A DNA stretch of 64,000 nucleotides from Clostridia bacterium (GCA_910575055.1 CAJTDC010000005.1:1-64000), one strand, 5' to 3'. Shown: positions 24,060-33,834, counted from the first letter of the stretch. Translations and numbers: made by a program. The notes: a model not told the origin generated them from the letters alone.

Positions 24060-25823
24060 ATGAAACAGAAAAAAGAAAATAGAGTAGCCTTACTGCTCCG
24101 TTGGGCCGGAAGTCAAAAAATCTGGCTCTTTCTGGCAATCCTGTTGTCAGCAGTCAGTGGTCTTTGCATTATCGTTCCTTATATCAGCATTTATCGGTTG
24201 ATGGATGCCACATTTAACGGTATCTGCACAAAGGAACTGGTTGTGCAGGTAGTAGCAATCATTGCGGCTGCTGTTGCCCTGCGTTTTGCCCTCTTTGGCT
24301 GTTCCGGTGTAGCCGCACATAAGGGCGCATATGGCTCACTGTTCAAAGTGCGCTGCATGGTGGCGGAACACATGGCCAGAGCGCCCCTTGGCGCATTGAA
24401 CGAACGTCGTACAGGGGATATTAAAACGGTGCTGAACGAGGATATTGAAAAGCTGGAATTGTTTCTGGCTCATAACCTGCCCGATCTTGTGTGTTACCTT
24501 GTGGGGCCGGTAGTCATCTTTATTTATCTGCTGACGGTCAATATTCCTCTGGCAATTATTTCCCTTGTGCCATTGGTTCTTGCCATCGCCGTAATGGGCG
24601 TGATGTTCCGCAATACGGATGACCTGATGGAGCGTGCCAACCGTTCCATTACAACGCTAAACTCTGTGATGATCGAATATATCAGCGGAATGAAGCTGAT
24701 TAAGGCTTATAACATGGGGAGCAAATCATTTCAGAAATTTTCTGGTGCGATACATGAAGAAAATGATATGTGGAATGAAACTTCCCGGCGCATGGGACCG
24801 ACCTATGCTTCTTTCGTAGTGATTATTGAGTGTGGGATGCTACTGATGGTTCCGTTAGGAGGAATGTTTTTTCTAAAAGGTTCCCTTGCGGCTAGTGCTT
24901 TCCTACTGTTCGTCTATGTGGGTTCTATGTACCTGACGGAAATCCGGCCTTTGCAGGAGCTGGGAATGAATTTTGCTAATGTATTGAACGCAATTACAAA
25001 AACAAAAGAGATTTTAGACCTTCCTATTTATGAGGGAGGAACCGACTTTCCGAAAAACCATGATATTGAATTGCGGAATGTACGTTTTTCCTATGACGAA
25101 AAAACGGATGTCCTGAATGGTGTCAATCTCAAAATCAAAAACGGGGAGCGCATGGCGCTGGTAGGTCAGTCCGGCGCTGGCAAGAGTACCGTAATTGAAC
25201 TGATCTCCCGGTTCTATGATGTCCAGGAGGGCGAGGTGCTGATCGGCGGGAGAAATGTTAAGGAGCTTGACTATGACACAATCCTGAAAAATGTGGCGAT
25301 TGTGTTTCAAAAGACTTTCCTGACCCGTGACAGTGTTCTGGAAAATATCCGTATGGGCAGCAACGCCAGTCTGGAAGATGTACGGACTGCCGCTAAAGAA
25401 GCGCAGATTGACGACTTTATTATGTCGCTGCCGAATGGCTATGACACAAAGGTGGGCAGCTTTGGCGCCCGATTCTCTGGTGGAGAAAAACAGCGAATCG
25501 CCATCGCCCGTGCTATTTTGAAGAATTCTCCTATCCTGATTTTGGATGAAGCTACCAGTGCCTCTGACCCAGAGAATCAGATGGAAATTGACAAAGCGAT
25601 ACAAAACCTCTGCAAAGGCAAGACCGTCATTGTGGTGGCGCATCGCCTGAGTGCCTTGAAGATGTGCAATCGTGTGGCGGTGGTGGAGAACCACACGATT
25701 ACTAACGTTGGTACACATGAAGAAGTCCGAAGGAGCAACAATTACTATCGGAAAGCGTGGGAGGACTACGAAACAGCCCGGAATATCACTTATCAGTTAG
25801 AAGGAGGTGGGCAGCATGAGTGA
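24060..25823 (+). CDS. ABC transporter, fused membrane and ATPase domains (cluster B, first half)
   Basis: This 587-residue protein has a six-helix membrane domain (about 18-310) and an ATPase with Walker A GQSGAGKST (about 369), signature FSGGEKQRIAIARAI and Walker B ILILDEATSASD. It follows the ECF ATPase by 3 bases, so here importer and ABC pair are one operon. In cluster A the AraC gene and a promoter separate them. It overlaps the second half by 8 bases. Confidence 0.85.
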   Translation: MKQKKENRVALLLRWAGSQKIWLFLAILLSAVSGLCIIVPYISIYRLMDATFNGICTKELVVQVVAIIAAAVALRFALFGCSGVAAHKGAYGSLFKVRCMVAEHMARAPLGALNERRTGDIKTVLNEDIEKLELFLAHNLPDLVCYLVGPVVIFIYLLTVNIPLAIISLVPLVLAIAVMGVMFRNTDDLMERANRSITTLNSVMIEYISGMKLIKAYNMGSKSFQKFSGAIHEENDMWNETSRRMGPTYASFVVIIECGMLLMVPLGGMFFLKGSLAASAFLLFVYVGSMYLTEIRPLQELGMNFANVLNAITKTKEILDLPIYEGGTDFPKNHDIELRNVRFSYDEKTDVLNGVNLKIKNGERMALVGQSGAGKSTVIELISRFYDVQEGEVLIGGRNVKELDYDTILKNVAIVFQKTFLTRDSVLENIRMGSNASLEDVRTAAKEAQIDDFIMSLPNGYDTKVGSFGARFSGGEKQRIAIARAILKNSPILILDEATSASDPENQMEIDKAIQNLCKGKTVIVVAHRLSALKMCNRVAVVENHTITNVGTHEEVRRSNNYYRKAWEDYETARNITYQLEGGGQHE

Positions 25824-27525
25824 ACACGATGTACTGAAAAAGAACCGCAATTTTTATATTGGCGTTGCTGGAACGGTTTTGGAGGGGCTTCTCTCCGGCA
25901 GCCTGTTCATGCTCCTTTACTCTGTCATGCAGTTTTTATGGGACGGACACTTTGACATGAATCGGGCGCTTACCTTAACCGGTGTAATTGCTGTGATTTT
26001 CCTGCTCCGTATTCTGGTTTACAGTTACGGCTATACCAAAGCACAGATTGGCGGTGCGGAAGTCAGCAGAAATATCCGGCTTTTTATGGGCGACCACCTA
26101 AAGCGCATACCACTGTCACGGTTCACACAAGGACAAACCGGTGATTATATCAATACGATCACAAGCGATGTGAATAACTACGAAAAAATCCTGACCCATA
26201 AAATCGGGGATTTGGCAAAGAGCTTTTCCCTGTCGCTGATGCTGATTGTTTTTGTAATGACAATCTATGTTCCTGCGGGGATCATTCTTCTGATTGCTGA
26301 CTTACTTTTGATTCCCGGTTTATGGCTTTCTTTCCGTATGGTTCGGAAGTATGGCAGGGAGAAAAACGATATTTGTGCTGAAAATGTCAGCAGTATTGTG
26401 GAATATGTATCTGGAATCCAAACCTTCCGGGCCTATGGCGTTGGCGGTCTGAAAAACAAGACGGTTATCAACGCCATGCGGGAATTTTGCCGGATCAGCT
26501 TTGTATATGAGGCGAAAGTTCTTCCTATCGGTGCCGGATTTGGCATTTTAAGCTGGCTGTCCTGTCCGCTGGTGATCTGGACGGCCTATGCTCCCTGGGC
26601 TGCCGGGACACTGGACACGGTATCGTACCTTTTAATTTGTATGCTGCCGCTGTTCTGTGCGAAACTGGCAAACTCCATTTTCGTAGACCTTACCAGTTAT
26701 AAGAACCTGATGATTTCTAAAAATAAAATCTTGGGTGTCATGGAGGAACCGGAAGAAACCGGCAGTATGGAGCCATTCCAGACACCTACTCATGAGATTC
26801 AGTTTGAAAATGTAGATTTTTCCTATGTTCCGGGCGAACCTGTTTTGAAACACGCTTCTTTTACGGTTCCCGACCAAAAGCTGACTGCCATTGTCGGAGA
26901 TTCTGGGAGCGGGAAATCCACAATTTTGAATCTGATTGCAAAATATTATGAAGTGACTGGCGGCACAATTTCCATTGGAGGCAAGGCGATAGATCATGTA
27001 TCTTCGGAGCGTGTGCTGGAACAAATTTCAATGGTGGATCAGGATGTATTCCTATTTGACGATACGATCCGTGACAATATCCGTCATGCCCGGCCAGACG
27101 CTACGGATGAAGAAATCGAAGCGGCCTGCAGAGAGGCAAACTGCGATGTTTTTATCCGCAGGATGGAAAAAGGGTATGACACGCCAACTGGAGAGAACGG
27201 CAATCTGCTCTCCGGCGGTGAGCGGCAGAGGATTTCGATTGCCCGTGCTATTCTGAAAAACAGCCCTATCCTGCTTTTGGATGAAGCTACGGCATCCCTC
27301 GACATTGAGAATGAGCTGGCTGTAAAACAAGCTATCGCTAATCTCCTGAAGGAGAAAAAGACAGTGGTTATGATTGCCCATACGCTGTCTATCGTGAAAA
27401 ATGCGGATCAGATTCTTGTCGTTTCGGACGGCAGGATTACGGAATCCGGCACACATGATGAACTTTTAGAAAGAAAAGGGAAATATGCTGCCATGTGGAA
27501 TGCAGAGCAAAAGATTTCCACCTGA
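25816..27525 (+). CDS. ABC transporter, fused membrane and ATPase domains (cluster B, second half)
   Basis: This protein of 569 residues has a membrane domain and an ATPase with Walker A GDSGSGKST, signature LSGGERQRISIARAI and Walker B ILLLDEATASLD. AAGGAGG lies before the ATG at 25816. The two half-transporters overlap, as in cluster A, and probably dimerise. Between it and the MATE gene lie the shared box (27567) and a degenerate palindrome. Confidence 0.85.
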   Translation: MSEHDVLKKNRNFYIGVAGTVLEGLLSGSLFMLLYSVMQFLWDGHFDMNRALTLTGVIAVIFLLRILVYSYGYTKAQIGGAEVSRNIRLFMGDHLKRIPLSRFTQGQTGDYINTITSDVNNYEKILTHKIGDLAKSFSLSLMLIVFVMTIYVPAGIILLIADLLLIPGLWLSFRMVRKYGREKNDICAENVSSIVEYVSGIQTFRAYGVGGLKNKTVINAMREFCRISFVYEAKVLPIGAGFGILSWLSCPLVIWTAYAPWAAGTLDTVSYLLICMLPLFCAKLANSIFVDLTSYKNLMISKNKILGVMEEPEETGSMEPFQTPTHEIQFENVDFSYVPGEPVLKHASFTVPDQKLTAIVGDSGSGKSTILNLIAKYYEVTGGTISIGGKAIDHVSSERVLEQISMVDQDVFLFDDTIRDNIRHARPDATDEEIEAACREANCDVFIRRMEKGYDTPTGENGNLLSGGERQRISIARAILKNSPILLLDEATASLDIENELAVKQAIANLLKEKKTVVMIAHTLSIVKNADQILVVSDGRITESGTHDELLERKGKYAAMWNAEQKIST

Positions 27526-27566
27526 TGCGGAGATTTACCCGCTGGTCTTGGATTTCCAAAATATTT

Positions 27567-27652
27567 TTGTCCAATCGGGGCGAAACAGGCAGGATGGAGC
27601 GGAAAACAGATTATATAAATCTTAAGATAAGAATGGTTAATGGGAATCACCC
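27567..27652 (+). promoter_or_regulatory. Shared box and degenerate palindrome before the MATE gene
   Basis: TTGTCCAATCGGGGCGAAAC (27567-27586) is the best copy of the box. It is followed by AAGATAAGAATGG and GGTTAA-TGGGAA-TCACCC (27635-27652), aligned with 11570-11595 but with weaker arms. The arrangement suggests the MATE gene belongs to the same regulon. Confidence 0.6.
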
Positions 27653-27740
27653 ATCAACGGAATATAAAAAACAGACTGACTGCTGCGATGCGGAACGCAG
27701 GGCAGGAGGGGTTTGTTGAAGCGTAAGGAGGTAAAAAATT

Positions 27741-29113
27741 ATGTCAGACAAAAATGACACAAGGGCTATGCTGCTGGGAGCAAGCCCGTGGAAACTGGTA
27801 CTCTCATTGAGTGTTCCTGCAATCATCGGTATGGTTGTGGTAGGGCTTTATAACCTGATGGATGCCGTATTTGTAGGGCAGATGGTAGGAAGCAATGCTA
27901 TGACGGCGGTGTCTGTGGCCTATCCGTTTACACTGGTGAATACGGGTGTTGCCACACTAATCGGCGCTGGATCGGCATCCATCCTGTCAAGGGCTATTGG
28001 AAAGAAAGATCAGGCCACTATCGATAAGATTATGGGAAATCTGATTGCATGGAATCTTATTTTTTCTATTGCAATTACAGTAATCGGCATGGTCTTTACA
28101 AGACAGATTTTGAGGCTTTCCGGAGCAGAGGGGGAAATACTGGATATTGCCACCCGCTATCTGCGGATTATCTTTGTGGGCAGCACTTTCGTAAACTTTG
28201 CGCAATCTGCGAACATGATTATGCGTGGTGAGGGCAAGCTGAAACGAGCCATGCTGATCAGCGGTGGTGCGGCTGTACTGAATATTGTTTTAGACCCGAT
28301 TTTGATTACAATTATGAACCCTGCCGGGAAAGGTGCGGAGGGAGCCGCTTATGCGACTATCCTTTCCCAATTTGTCCAGGCAGCCCTGACACTCTGGTAT
28401 TTCCTGAAAAAGAGCCAGAATGTAAAAATTCATGCAATCCGGCCAGAAAAGGAATTATTCTCTGAAATCTTTGGTGTTGGTTTTTCGGCTATGCTGATGC
28501 AGGTTATGCTTTTGTCCAGCAGACCGTTCTTTACAATGTTGCAGCGCAAAATGGCGGCGGTGAGTGGCAGACAATTCTCGGTGCGACACTTCGGGTGCAG
28601 TCATTCGCATTTATTCCTCTTTGGGGATTGAGCCAGGGCTATCAGCCAGCGGTAGGAACAAATTTCGGTGCGAAACAATATGACCGGGTGAAGTACATAA
28701 CAAAAATCTTTTCCATTGCGGCAACTTTACTGGCAGCGATTTTCTATCTTCCGGTTATACTGGCTCCAAAAGCCATGCTGTCACTGTTTATTACGGAGCC
28801 GGAAATTGTGGCGCAGGGAGCAAATGATTTCAGGGTGTTCTTTATCTCTTATATTGTATTAGGATTTTGGGTTGTAATCCTCACTCTTATGCAGTCATTG
28901 GGAAGGGCTTCTAAGGCAAGTGTGCTGGTGCTTTTACGCCAGATTGTGATTTATATTCCTGCGGCGTTTATCATGCCTCATGTTGCCGGGCTTGGCGTAC
29001 ATGGTGTATTCTGCGCCCCGCTTATTACAGATGCGATTGTACTGATCGTGGTTATCTGGATGATGTGCAGTGAGTTTAAGAGGATGGATCAGTTAAAAGC
29101 TGCGAATAGGTAG
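27741..29113 (+). pseudogene. MATE-family efflux transporter, frameshifted
   Basis: The first frame (27741 on) encodes the N-terminal half of a MATE exporter (SVPAIIGMVVVGLYNLMDAV...). At about 28508 the MATE sequence jumps to another frame: adding one G after GTTATG restores FVQQTVLYNVAAQNGG and runs on to 29113. A single-base deletion therefore splits the gene, and its two halves overlap in different frames. The rest of the sequence looks unspoiled, so the lesion is recent or a sequencing error. An intact relative is at 41961. Confidence 0.85.
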
Positions 29114-29122
29114 GGAGGTCGG

Positions 29123-29494
29123 ATGATGAAACTTCATGCATCGGGCGAGGATTATCTGGAAGCAATCCTTGTTTTACAAAAGAAAATAGGTATGGTGCGT
29201 TCCGTAGACCTCGCCCGGCACATGGGCTTCAGCAAGCCAAGCATCAGCCATGCGGTAGGTGTATTGCGGGATGGAGGTTTCCTTACAATGGATAAAGACG
29301 GATTTCTGCACTTGACGGAAGAAGGGCGGGAAATCGCCGAGAAAATCTATGAACGGCATCAATTTTTTACGGAGCAGCTCATTGCGGCAGGTGTCAATGA
29401 AACGACCGCAGAGGAAGATGCCTGCAGGATTGAACACGCTATCAGTGATGAGAGCTTCCGAAAGCTACAAAGATATTTTATGAAGCCAAAGTAG
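29123..29494 (+). CDS. DtxR/MntR-family regulator (cluster B)
   Basis: This 123-residue protein has a winged helix (SGEDYLEAILVLQKK...SVDLARHMGFSKPSISHAVGVL) and a short metal-binding/dimerisation half (EDACRIEHAISDESF). GGGAGG precedes two consecutive ATG codons. It lies directly after the MATE gene and before the winged-helix regulator. The same order, MATE then DtxR-like then winged helix, recurs at 41961-44276. Confidence 0.83.
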   Translation: MMKLHASGEDYLEAILVLQKKIGMVRSVDLARHMGFSKPSISHAVGVLRDGGFLTMDKDGFLHLTEEGREIAEKIYERHQFFTEQLIAAGVNETTAEEDACRIEHAISDESFRKLQRYFMKPK

Positions 29495-29509
29495 GGGAGG
29501 TGGGGCATC

Positions 29510-29935
29510 GTGCGCATAGTAGTGTTTGAAATACATGACAGCGATTCCGATATCTTCGATAAAATCATGGAGATAGTGGAGTCCCACCCTAACATCGAGT
29601 GCCTGCGGGTGAAGGACGAGCCGATGCTGTCACTTCCGGGGCTGGAGATTTATCCTGGGCGGAGAAAGATTTATCGTGACCGCCGAGAGATCAACCTCAC
29701 CACGAAGGAGTACGACCTTTTGTGTCTGCTTGCGGCAAACAGAGGGCAGGTGCTTACATACGACCAGATATACCGGAAGGTCTGGGGAGAGGATGCCTAC
29801 GGGGATGAGAGCAACGCCATCGGATGCCATATCCGCCATCTGCGGGAAAAGCTGTACGAGGCAGAGCCGGATGCGCTTTTTACCATCCGGTGCGTCCGGG
29901 AAGTTGGGTATTGTTTTGAGGTCAGTTCTGAATAA
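29510..29935 (+). CDS. Receiver-less OmpR-type winged-helix regulator (cluster B)
   Basis: This 141-residue protein starts at GTG with GGGGAGG about 7 bases upstream. It has an N-terminal non-receiver segment (FEIHDSDSDIFDKIMEIVES) and an OmpR-type winged helix very similar to the protein at 15269 (shared KEYDLL, VWGEDAYGDESNAIGCHIR, VREVGYCFEV). It ends cluster B and is followed by a terminator included in the direct repeat at 29946. Confidence 0.82.
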   Translation: MRIVVFEIHDSDSDIFDKIMEIVESHPNIECLRVKDEPMLSLPGLEIYPGRRKIYRDRREINLTTKEYDLLCLLAANRGQVLTYDQIYRKVWGEDAYGDESNAIGCHIRHLREKLYEAEPDALFTIRCVREVGYCFEVSSE

Positions 29936-29945
29936 AGGCTTATGC

Positions 29946-30139
29946 GGCGGTTTGGGTTTCCAAGCCGTCTTATTTTGTGCTTTTTCGGCATAAAAACAGA
30001 TTTTTTTCAATGCTTTTTTATTCCGTGTACACCCCTTGGAGGCAAAGTTAAAAAGTATGGGGCAAAATTAAAAAGTATAAGGCAAAATTAAAAGGTTTGG
30101 GGCAAAGTTACATTGTATCAAAGACGGCTATTAGATAGA
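29946..30139 (+). repeat. Left ~195-bp direct repeat with terminator and four 20-bp units
   Basis: The repeat starts with the terminator of the winged-helix gene (CGGTTTGG/CCAAGCCG). It continues into four consecutive 20-base units beginning GGCAAAGTTA or GGCAAAATTA (30041-30120) and ends at TTAGATAGA. A diverged copy lies at 33639-33834. The tandem units resemble multiple transposase-binding repeats at insertion-sequence ends (IS21-like, from memory and unverified), but no transposase is present. Confidence 0.8.
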
Positions 30140-30325
30140 TTTTGAGTAGATTAAATAGAAATTTGATGAAAATCATTGAAAAAGCAGATGTTTTGTGATA
30201 TTATTGAAACAAAGTTAAACTGATAAAACAACGAAAAGTAGACTAAATTTAAAAATTGGAGTAAATGAATTAATGCAAACACTGAGTTTCAACTTGAAAG
30301 ATGCCAACAAATTATGGAGGTAAGC

Positions 30326-31573
30326 ATGGATGAAAACGAATTATGTATAAAATCTGTAAATGGTAGAAACTATATTTGTCCAGCTTTATTAGAAAAAATA
30401 CTTAGTGACAGAGATGAAAAAATCAGAAGAATAGAACGAGCTACTGAAACAAGAAGAAAGCAATATGCTGCAAAGACAAAAGAAGAATGGGATAACATTC
30501 CTATTCCAGATGATTTTAAGATTTTTGAAGATTATGCAGGATGGGTAATGGAGTCTTATATTTCAGGATTTGCATTAAGCGATGATGATGGAACACCAAG
30601 GTGCTACTATGGAAATATGGGGGCACCAGCTTCGATTTTATTTCCAGAATTGTATAGAGGAGAAATTTGTGATTATGGAGTAACATCTGGTTACTCTTCT
30701 CTTGGTCGATTTATTCAAAATACAAGATGTTATCGAGAAGAAGACAAGTATATTCAGTTTTTTATTGGTCAAATGAGAATTATTTGTTTTCACTGTTTTT
30801 TGACATTATTTCGGCAGTATGTTGAATTTCCTTTTGGAGCACCACTTGCTGGAGTAATTGCTCAACACTACGGATTAGATACACAATTTCTTGATGTGAC
30901 AGATGATGTAAAAGTTGCTCTTTTCTTTGCGTGTTGCAAACATATTGGAAATAATAAGTATCGCCCAATTATTGAAGATGATTTAAATGAATTAGGAACA
31001 CAAGCTGTCCTTTATTTCGGGAATGATAATTTTGCAAAAATAATAGGATATCAACCATTTTGTAGGTGTCATAAACAACGTGGATATTATATCGATACAG
31101 ATATAACTTCTAGGTGTTGGAACCAATCGATGCTTTCAACGATGGGCTATACAAAGTGTTATTTTGATAGGACACCAGAATTAAGCAATCGTATATTTGA
31201 TGAATTTGATGGAGGCAAAGTATTGTTTTCAGAAGATGGATTATCTCAGTTTAGTGATGAAATTCAGCAAATACGAGTTACTAATATATTTCCTATTGAG
31301 GTTTTCAACAAAACATTTAATTCACTTAAACGATACTTTAACTTAAAACAAGAGCAAGGACTATTGGGAAATAATATATTTAATCTATTGAGTGATAAAG
31401 AGTGGATACTAAATAGTTTGAAAGATAAAGGTTATGCTTTTGATGAGAAAATGTATATTCATTCAAATAATAAAGAAATAATTACACAATTAAATCAAAG
31501 TTGGAGTCCAGAACAATTTGCGGATAGAGAAGGTATATTGTATACACCGTCCTTGGTACTTTTGGATGAATAG
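30326..31573 (+). CDS. FRG-domain protein, candidate defence gene
   Basis: This 415-residue protein in AT-rich DNA carries the FRG signature around residues 175-195: FGAPLAGVIAQHYGLDTQF followed by LDVTDD (family pattern QHYG-x-PT-x-LLDxT). Before it lies a helical N-terminal region that includes RCYREEDKYIQFFIGQMR. FRG domains are often found in phage-defence islands and toxin-like proteins; their chemistry is not established to my knowledge. GGAGG is 6 bases before the ATG at 30326. It lies alone with a short recombinase and a HEPN-like gene between direct repeats. Confidence 0.75.
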   Translation: MDENELCIKSVNGRNYICPALLEKILSDRDEKIRRIERATETRRKQYAAKTKEEWDNIPIPDDFKIFEDYAGWVMESYISGFALSDDDGTPRCYYGNMGAPASILFPELYRGEICDYGVTSGYSSLGRFIQNTRCYREEDKYIQFFIGQMRIICFHCFLTLFRQYVEFPFGAPLAGVIAQHYGLDTQFLDVTDDVKVALFFACCKHIGNNKYRPIIEDDLNELGTQAVLYFGNDNFAKIIGYQPFCRCHKQRGYYIDTDITSRCWNQSMLSTMGYTKCYFDRTPELSNRIFDEFDGGKVLFSEDGLSQFSDEIQQIRVTNIFPIEVFNKTFNSLKRYFNLKQEQGLLGNNIFNLLSDKEWILNSLKDKGYAFDEKMYIHSNNKEIITQLNQSWSPEQFADREGILYTPSLVLLDE

Positions 31574-31597
31574 ATTAAATATAAGAAAAGAGTTATT

Positions 31598-32578
31598 ATG
31601 GAGCAAAAGAAAAGAATTAATAAGGTTACTTTTCCACCAGTGATTCCTAAAATGTATGAAAAAGTTGCAATTTATTGTAGGATTAGTACACATAATCAAG
31701 AACAGTTAAAAAGTCTTTCTAATCAAGTTTCAGGACTTACAAAAAAAGTGTATGATAATATGCGTTGGAGATTATCGGATGTGTACATAGATTTTCAATC
31801 TGGCTTAGAAATAAATTTACGACCAGAATTTCAAAGAATGATAAATGATTGCGAAAGCGGATTATTGGATATTATTATTACAAAGAATATTGGAAGGTTT
31901 GGGCGAAATACTGTCGAAGCCTTAGAGATTATTCGAAAACTTACATCATGTGGCGTTAAAATTGTTTTTGATGATGATTCGATTAATATAGGAGATGGTA
32001 CGAGTGAATTAATGATTTCCTTATTAGAGGCAATAGCACAGGAAGAAAATGAAAATAGGAGTCAAAATGTATATTGGGGTATTAAGAAAAGAGTTATTGA
32101 TGGCACATCCGCATTATATAATCGAAAGTGCTATGGATATTGCCATGATAAGGAAAGAGAGCTTGCTGTTGTAGATGAAGAAGCGGAAACAGTACAATTC
32201 ATTTATAAATATTATTTACAAGGTGCAAGTATTGTTGGTATAAAGAAAGAACTTGAAAATAGAAAAATACTTTCACCAACTGGAAAACTAACTTGGTACA
32301 ACAGAACAATTGACAAAATGCTAAGTAATGAAAAATACACAGGAGATGTCATTGTATTTAAAACTTTGACTACGGGATATCCGAATAGAAAACGTATTAA
32401 CAATAATGGTGAAACAGAGAAGTATGTTATGATACAAAAACATCCCGAAATTATATCAAAGGAAATTTTTGAGGCAGTGCAAAATGAGAAAGCGAGAAGA
32501 TGTAATATTATCCAAGATGATAATGGAAAGCACCGTACTTCAACAAAGTATAGCTCTAAACGAAAGATTGATGTATAA
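31598..32578 (+). CDS. Short serine recombinase
   Basis: This 326-residue protein has a resolvase-type catalytic domain (YCRISTHNQEQ with the active Ser near residue 30; IITKNIGRFGRNT) and a recombinase domain (RKCYGYCHDKE...NEKYTGDVI). It stops before any zinc ribbon. The stop appears natural, with lysine-rich codons leading to it, so it may be a compact functional enzyme or a C-terminally shortened one. Its codon use is AT-rich like the FRG gene, unlike recombinases 1 and 2. It could have inserted the FRG-HEPN module. Confidence 0.8.
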   Translation: MEQKKRINKVTFPPVIPKMYEKVAIYCRISTHNQEQLKSLSNQVSGLTKKVYDNMRWRLSDVYIDFQSGLEINLRPEFQRMINDCESGLLDIIITKNIGRFGRNTVEALEIIRKLTSCGVKIVFDDDSINIGDGTSELMISLLEAIAQEENENRSQNVYWGIKKRVIDGTSALYNRKCYGYCHDKERELAVVDEEAETVQFIYKYYLQGASIVGIKKELENRKILSPTGKLTWYNRTIDKMLSNEKYTGDVIVFKTLTTGYPNRKRINNNGETEKYVMIQKHPEIISKEIFEAVQNEKARRCNIIQDDNGKHRTSTKYSSKRKIDV

Positions 32579-32602
32579 CCAGAAAGGAGAAAACTAAATA
32601 CT

Positions 32603-33532
32603 ATGATGGATCAGCAATGTATTGATTCGATTACTAGATTTATTTTAGAATCTAATATGTCGGATTTAAATTTTATTAATATTGGTGTAAGACCAATAAC
32701 ATATGGGACAGACGAAAATGGTAAGGAAATTCCTACAGTACATATGTGTTTATATGATTCCATGTGCAGTAAGGCACCTTTATCAGAAGCGTGGATTGCC
32801 GGAAACTTACTTTTATTTACTGTATTTGACGGATATTTGGAAAATGTATATCAGCTTACAGAAGGGGCTTCTTTTAAAAATCATTATGACAATTTACCGG
32901 AACATACTCAAATAGAAATAATAGGAAAAAACTGTTATAGAATATTTAAAATTATTCGTAATGCTATTCAGCATAATATGAGCAGTGTTAATTATAATGC
33001 TGGAAATTATATAATAAACTACAATCATAGAAATACACAATTTGCATTGCAGATAAGTAAAAATGGTGTAAGAAATTTATATACGTTGGTTATGAATATT
33101 ATTAAAGGGAAAATTGGAGGTATGTATGGGAAATACAGAACATCTGGACATTATGATGGAATCATGAATACATTGTATGAAAATATGTGTAAAGAAATAA
33201 CACAGATATCTGATGATATTGGGACTAATCTATTGACTGTACCCAATGGATTGAAACTGAGAGCTTCTGTTAGATATCCCGTTAATAATCCCAAAATTCT
33301 TACAGAGGATGATAAGTATATAATACTGCGTCATATAGAAAATAACGGAACAGATGATGAAACAAGTGATCAGTATTATTATTCAACAGATTACGTATAT
33401 AAAGATTATCTTCTTCCACAGGAAATTGGGGTAATAACTAAGGGCAATGGAGATTCTTTGCAAGAAAGAAGTGAAAGTGCGACAATAAGATTTGAAAGGA
33501 GTAGTATAGTAGATAAGTGGAAATTAAAATGA
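32603..33532 (+). CDS. Unknown protein with a HEPN-like RxxxxH motif
   Basis: This 309-residue protein belongs to no family I recognise. Around residues 118-123 it reads IRNAIQHN, which fits the R-x4-6-H motif of HEPN ribonucleases, within a helical region (YRIFKIIRNAIQ). A mostly polar C-terminal part follows. HEPN proteins are common toxins of defence systems. The match rests on one motif only, so the assignment is tentative. It follows the short recombinase by 24 bases with GGAG upstream and shares its AT-rich codon use. Confidence 0.5.
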   Translation: MMDQQCIDSITRFILESNMSDLNFINIGVRPITYGTDENGKEIPTVHMCLYDSMCSKAPLSEAWIAGNLLLFTVFDGYLENVYQLTEGASFKNHYDNLPEHTQIEIIGKNCYRIFKIIRNAIQHNMSSVNYNAGNYIINYNHRNTQFALQISKNGVRNLYTLVMNIIKGKIGGMYGKYRTSGHYDGIMNTLYENMCKEITQISDDIGTNLLTVPNGLKLRASVRYPVNNPKILTEDDKYIILRHIENNGTDDETSDQYYYSTDYVYKDYLLPQEIGVITKGNGDSLQERSESATIRFERSSIVDKWKLK

Positions 33533-33638
33533 TATATGAAATTAGCATAAAATAGAACTTTATGTTTTCAATGACATCTAGCTTTACAGCGATTACAGGT
33601 GCATACTGTACCAGGTTGTTGGCATCCTTGCACTACAT

Positions 33639-33834
33639 GGCGGTTTGGTTTCCCAAGCCGTCTTATTTTGTGCTTTTTAGGCATAAAAACAGATTTTTAG
33701 CGGCACCTTTTATTCCGTGTGTACACCCCTCGGAGGCAAAGTTAAAAAGTATGGGGGCAAAATTAAAAAGTATAAGGCAAAATTAAAAGGTTTGGGGCAA
33801 AGTTACATTGTATCAAAGATGGCTTTTAGATAGA
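33639..33834 (+). repeat. Right ~195-bp direct repeat
   Basis: This is a second copy of 29946-30139 with scattered substitutions and small indels. It includes the copied terminator and four GGCAAA units (33735-33815). It runs straight into a recombinase gene that has lost its 5' end. The stretch 33533-33638 just before it holds no recognisable gene. Confidence 0.8.

Noticed and set aside
30130-30145. Attachment-site core shared by about 30135 and 39607 (TAGATTTTGAG)
   Set aside because: Eleven bases in AT-rich DNA can match by chance, and the two places are not ends of a coherent element.
33562-33786. 74-codon ORF before and within the right direct repeat
   Set aside because: It reads across the repeat edge and a copied terminator, has no ribosome-binding site and no recognisable composition of a real protein.
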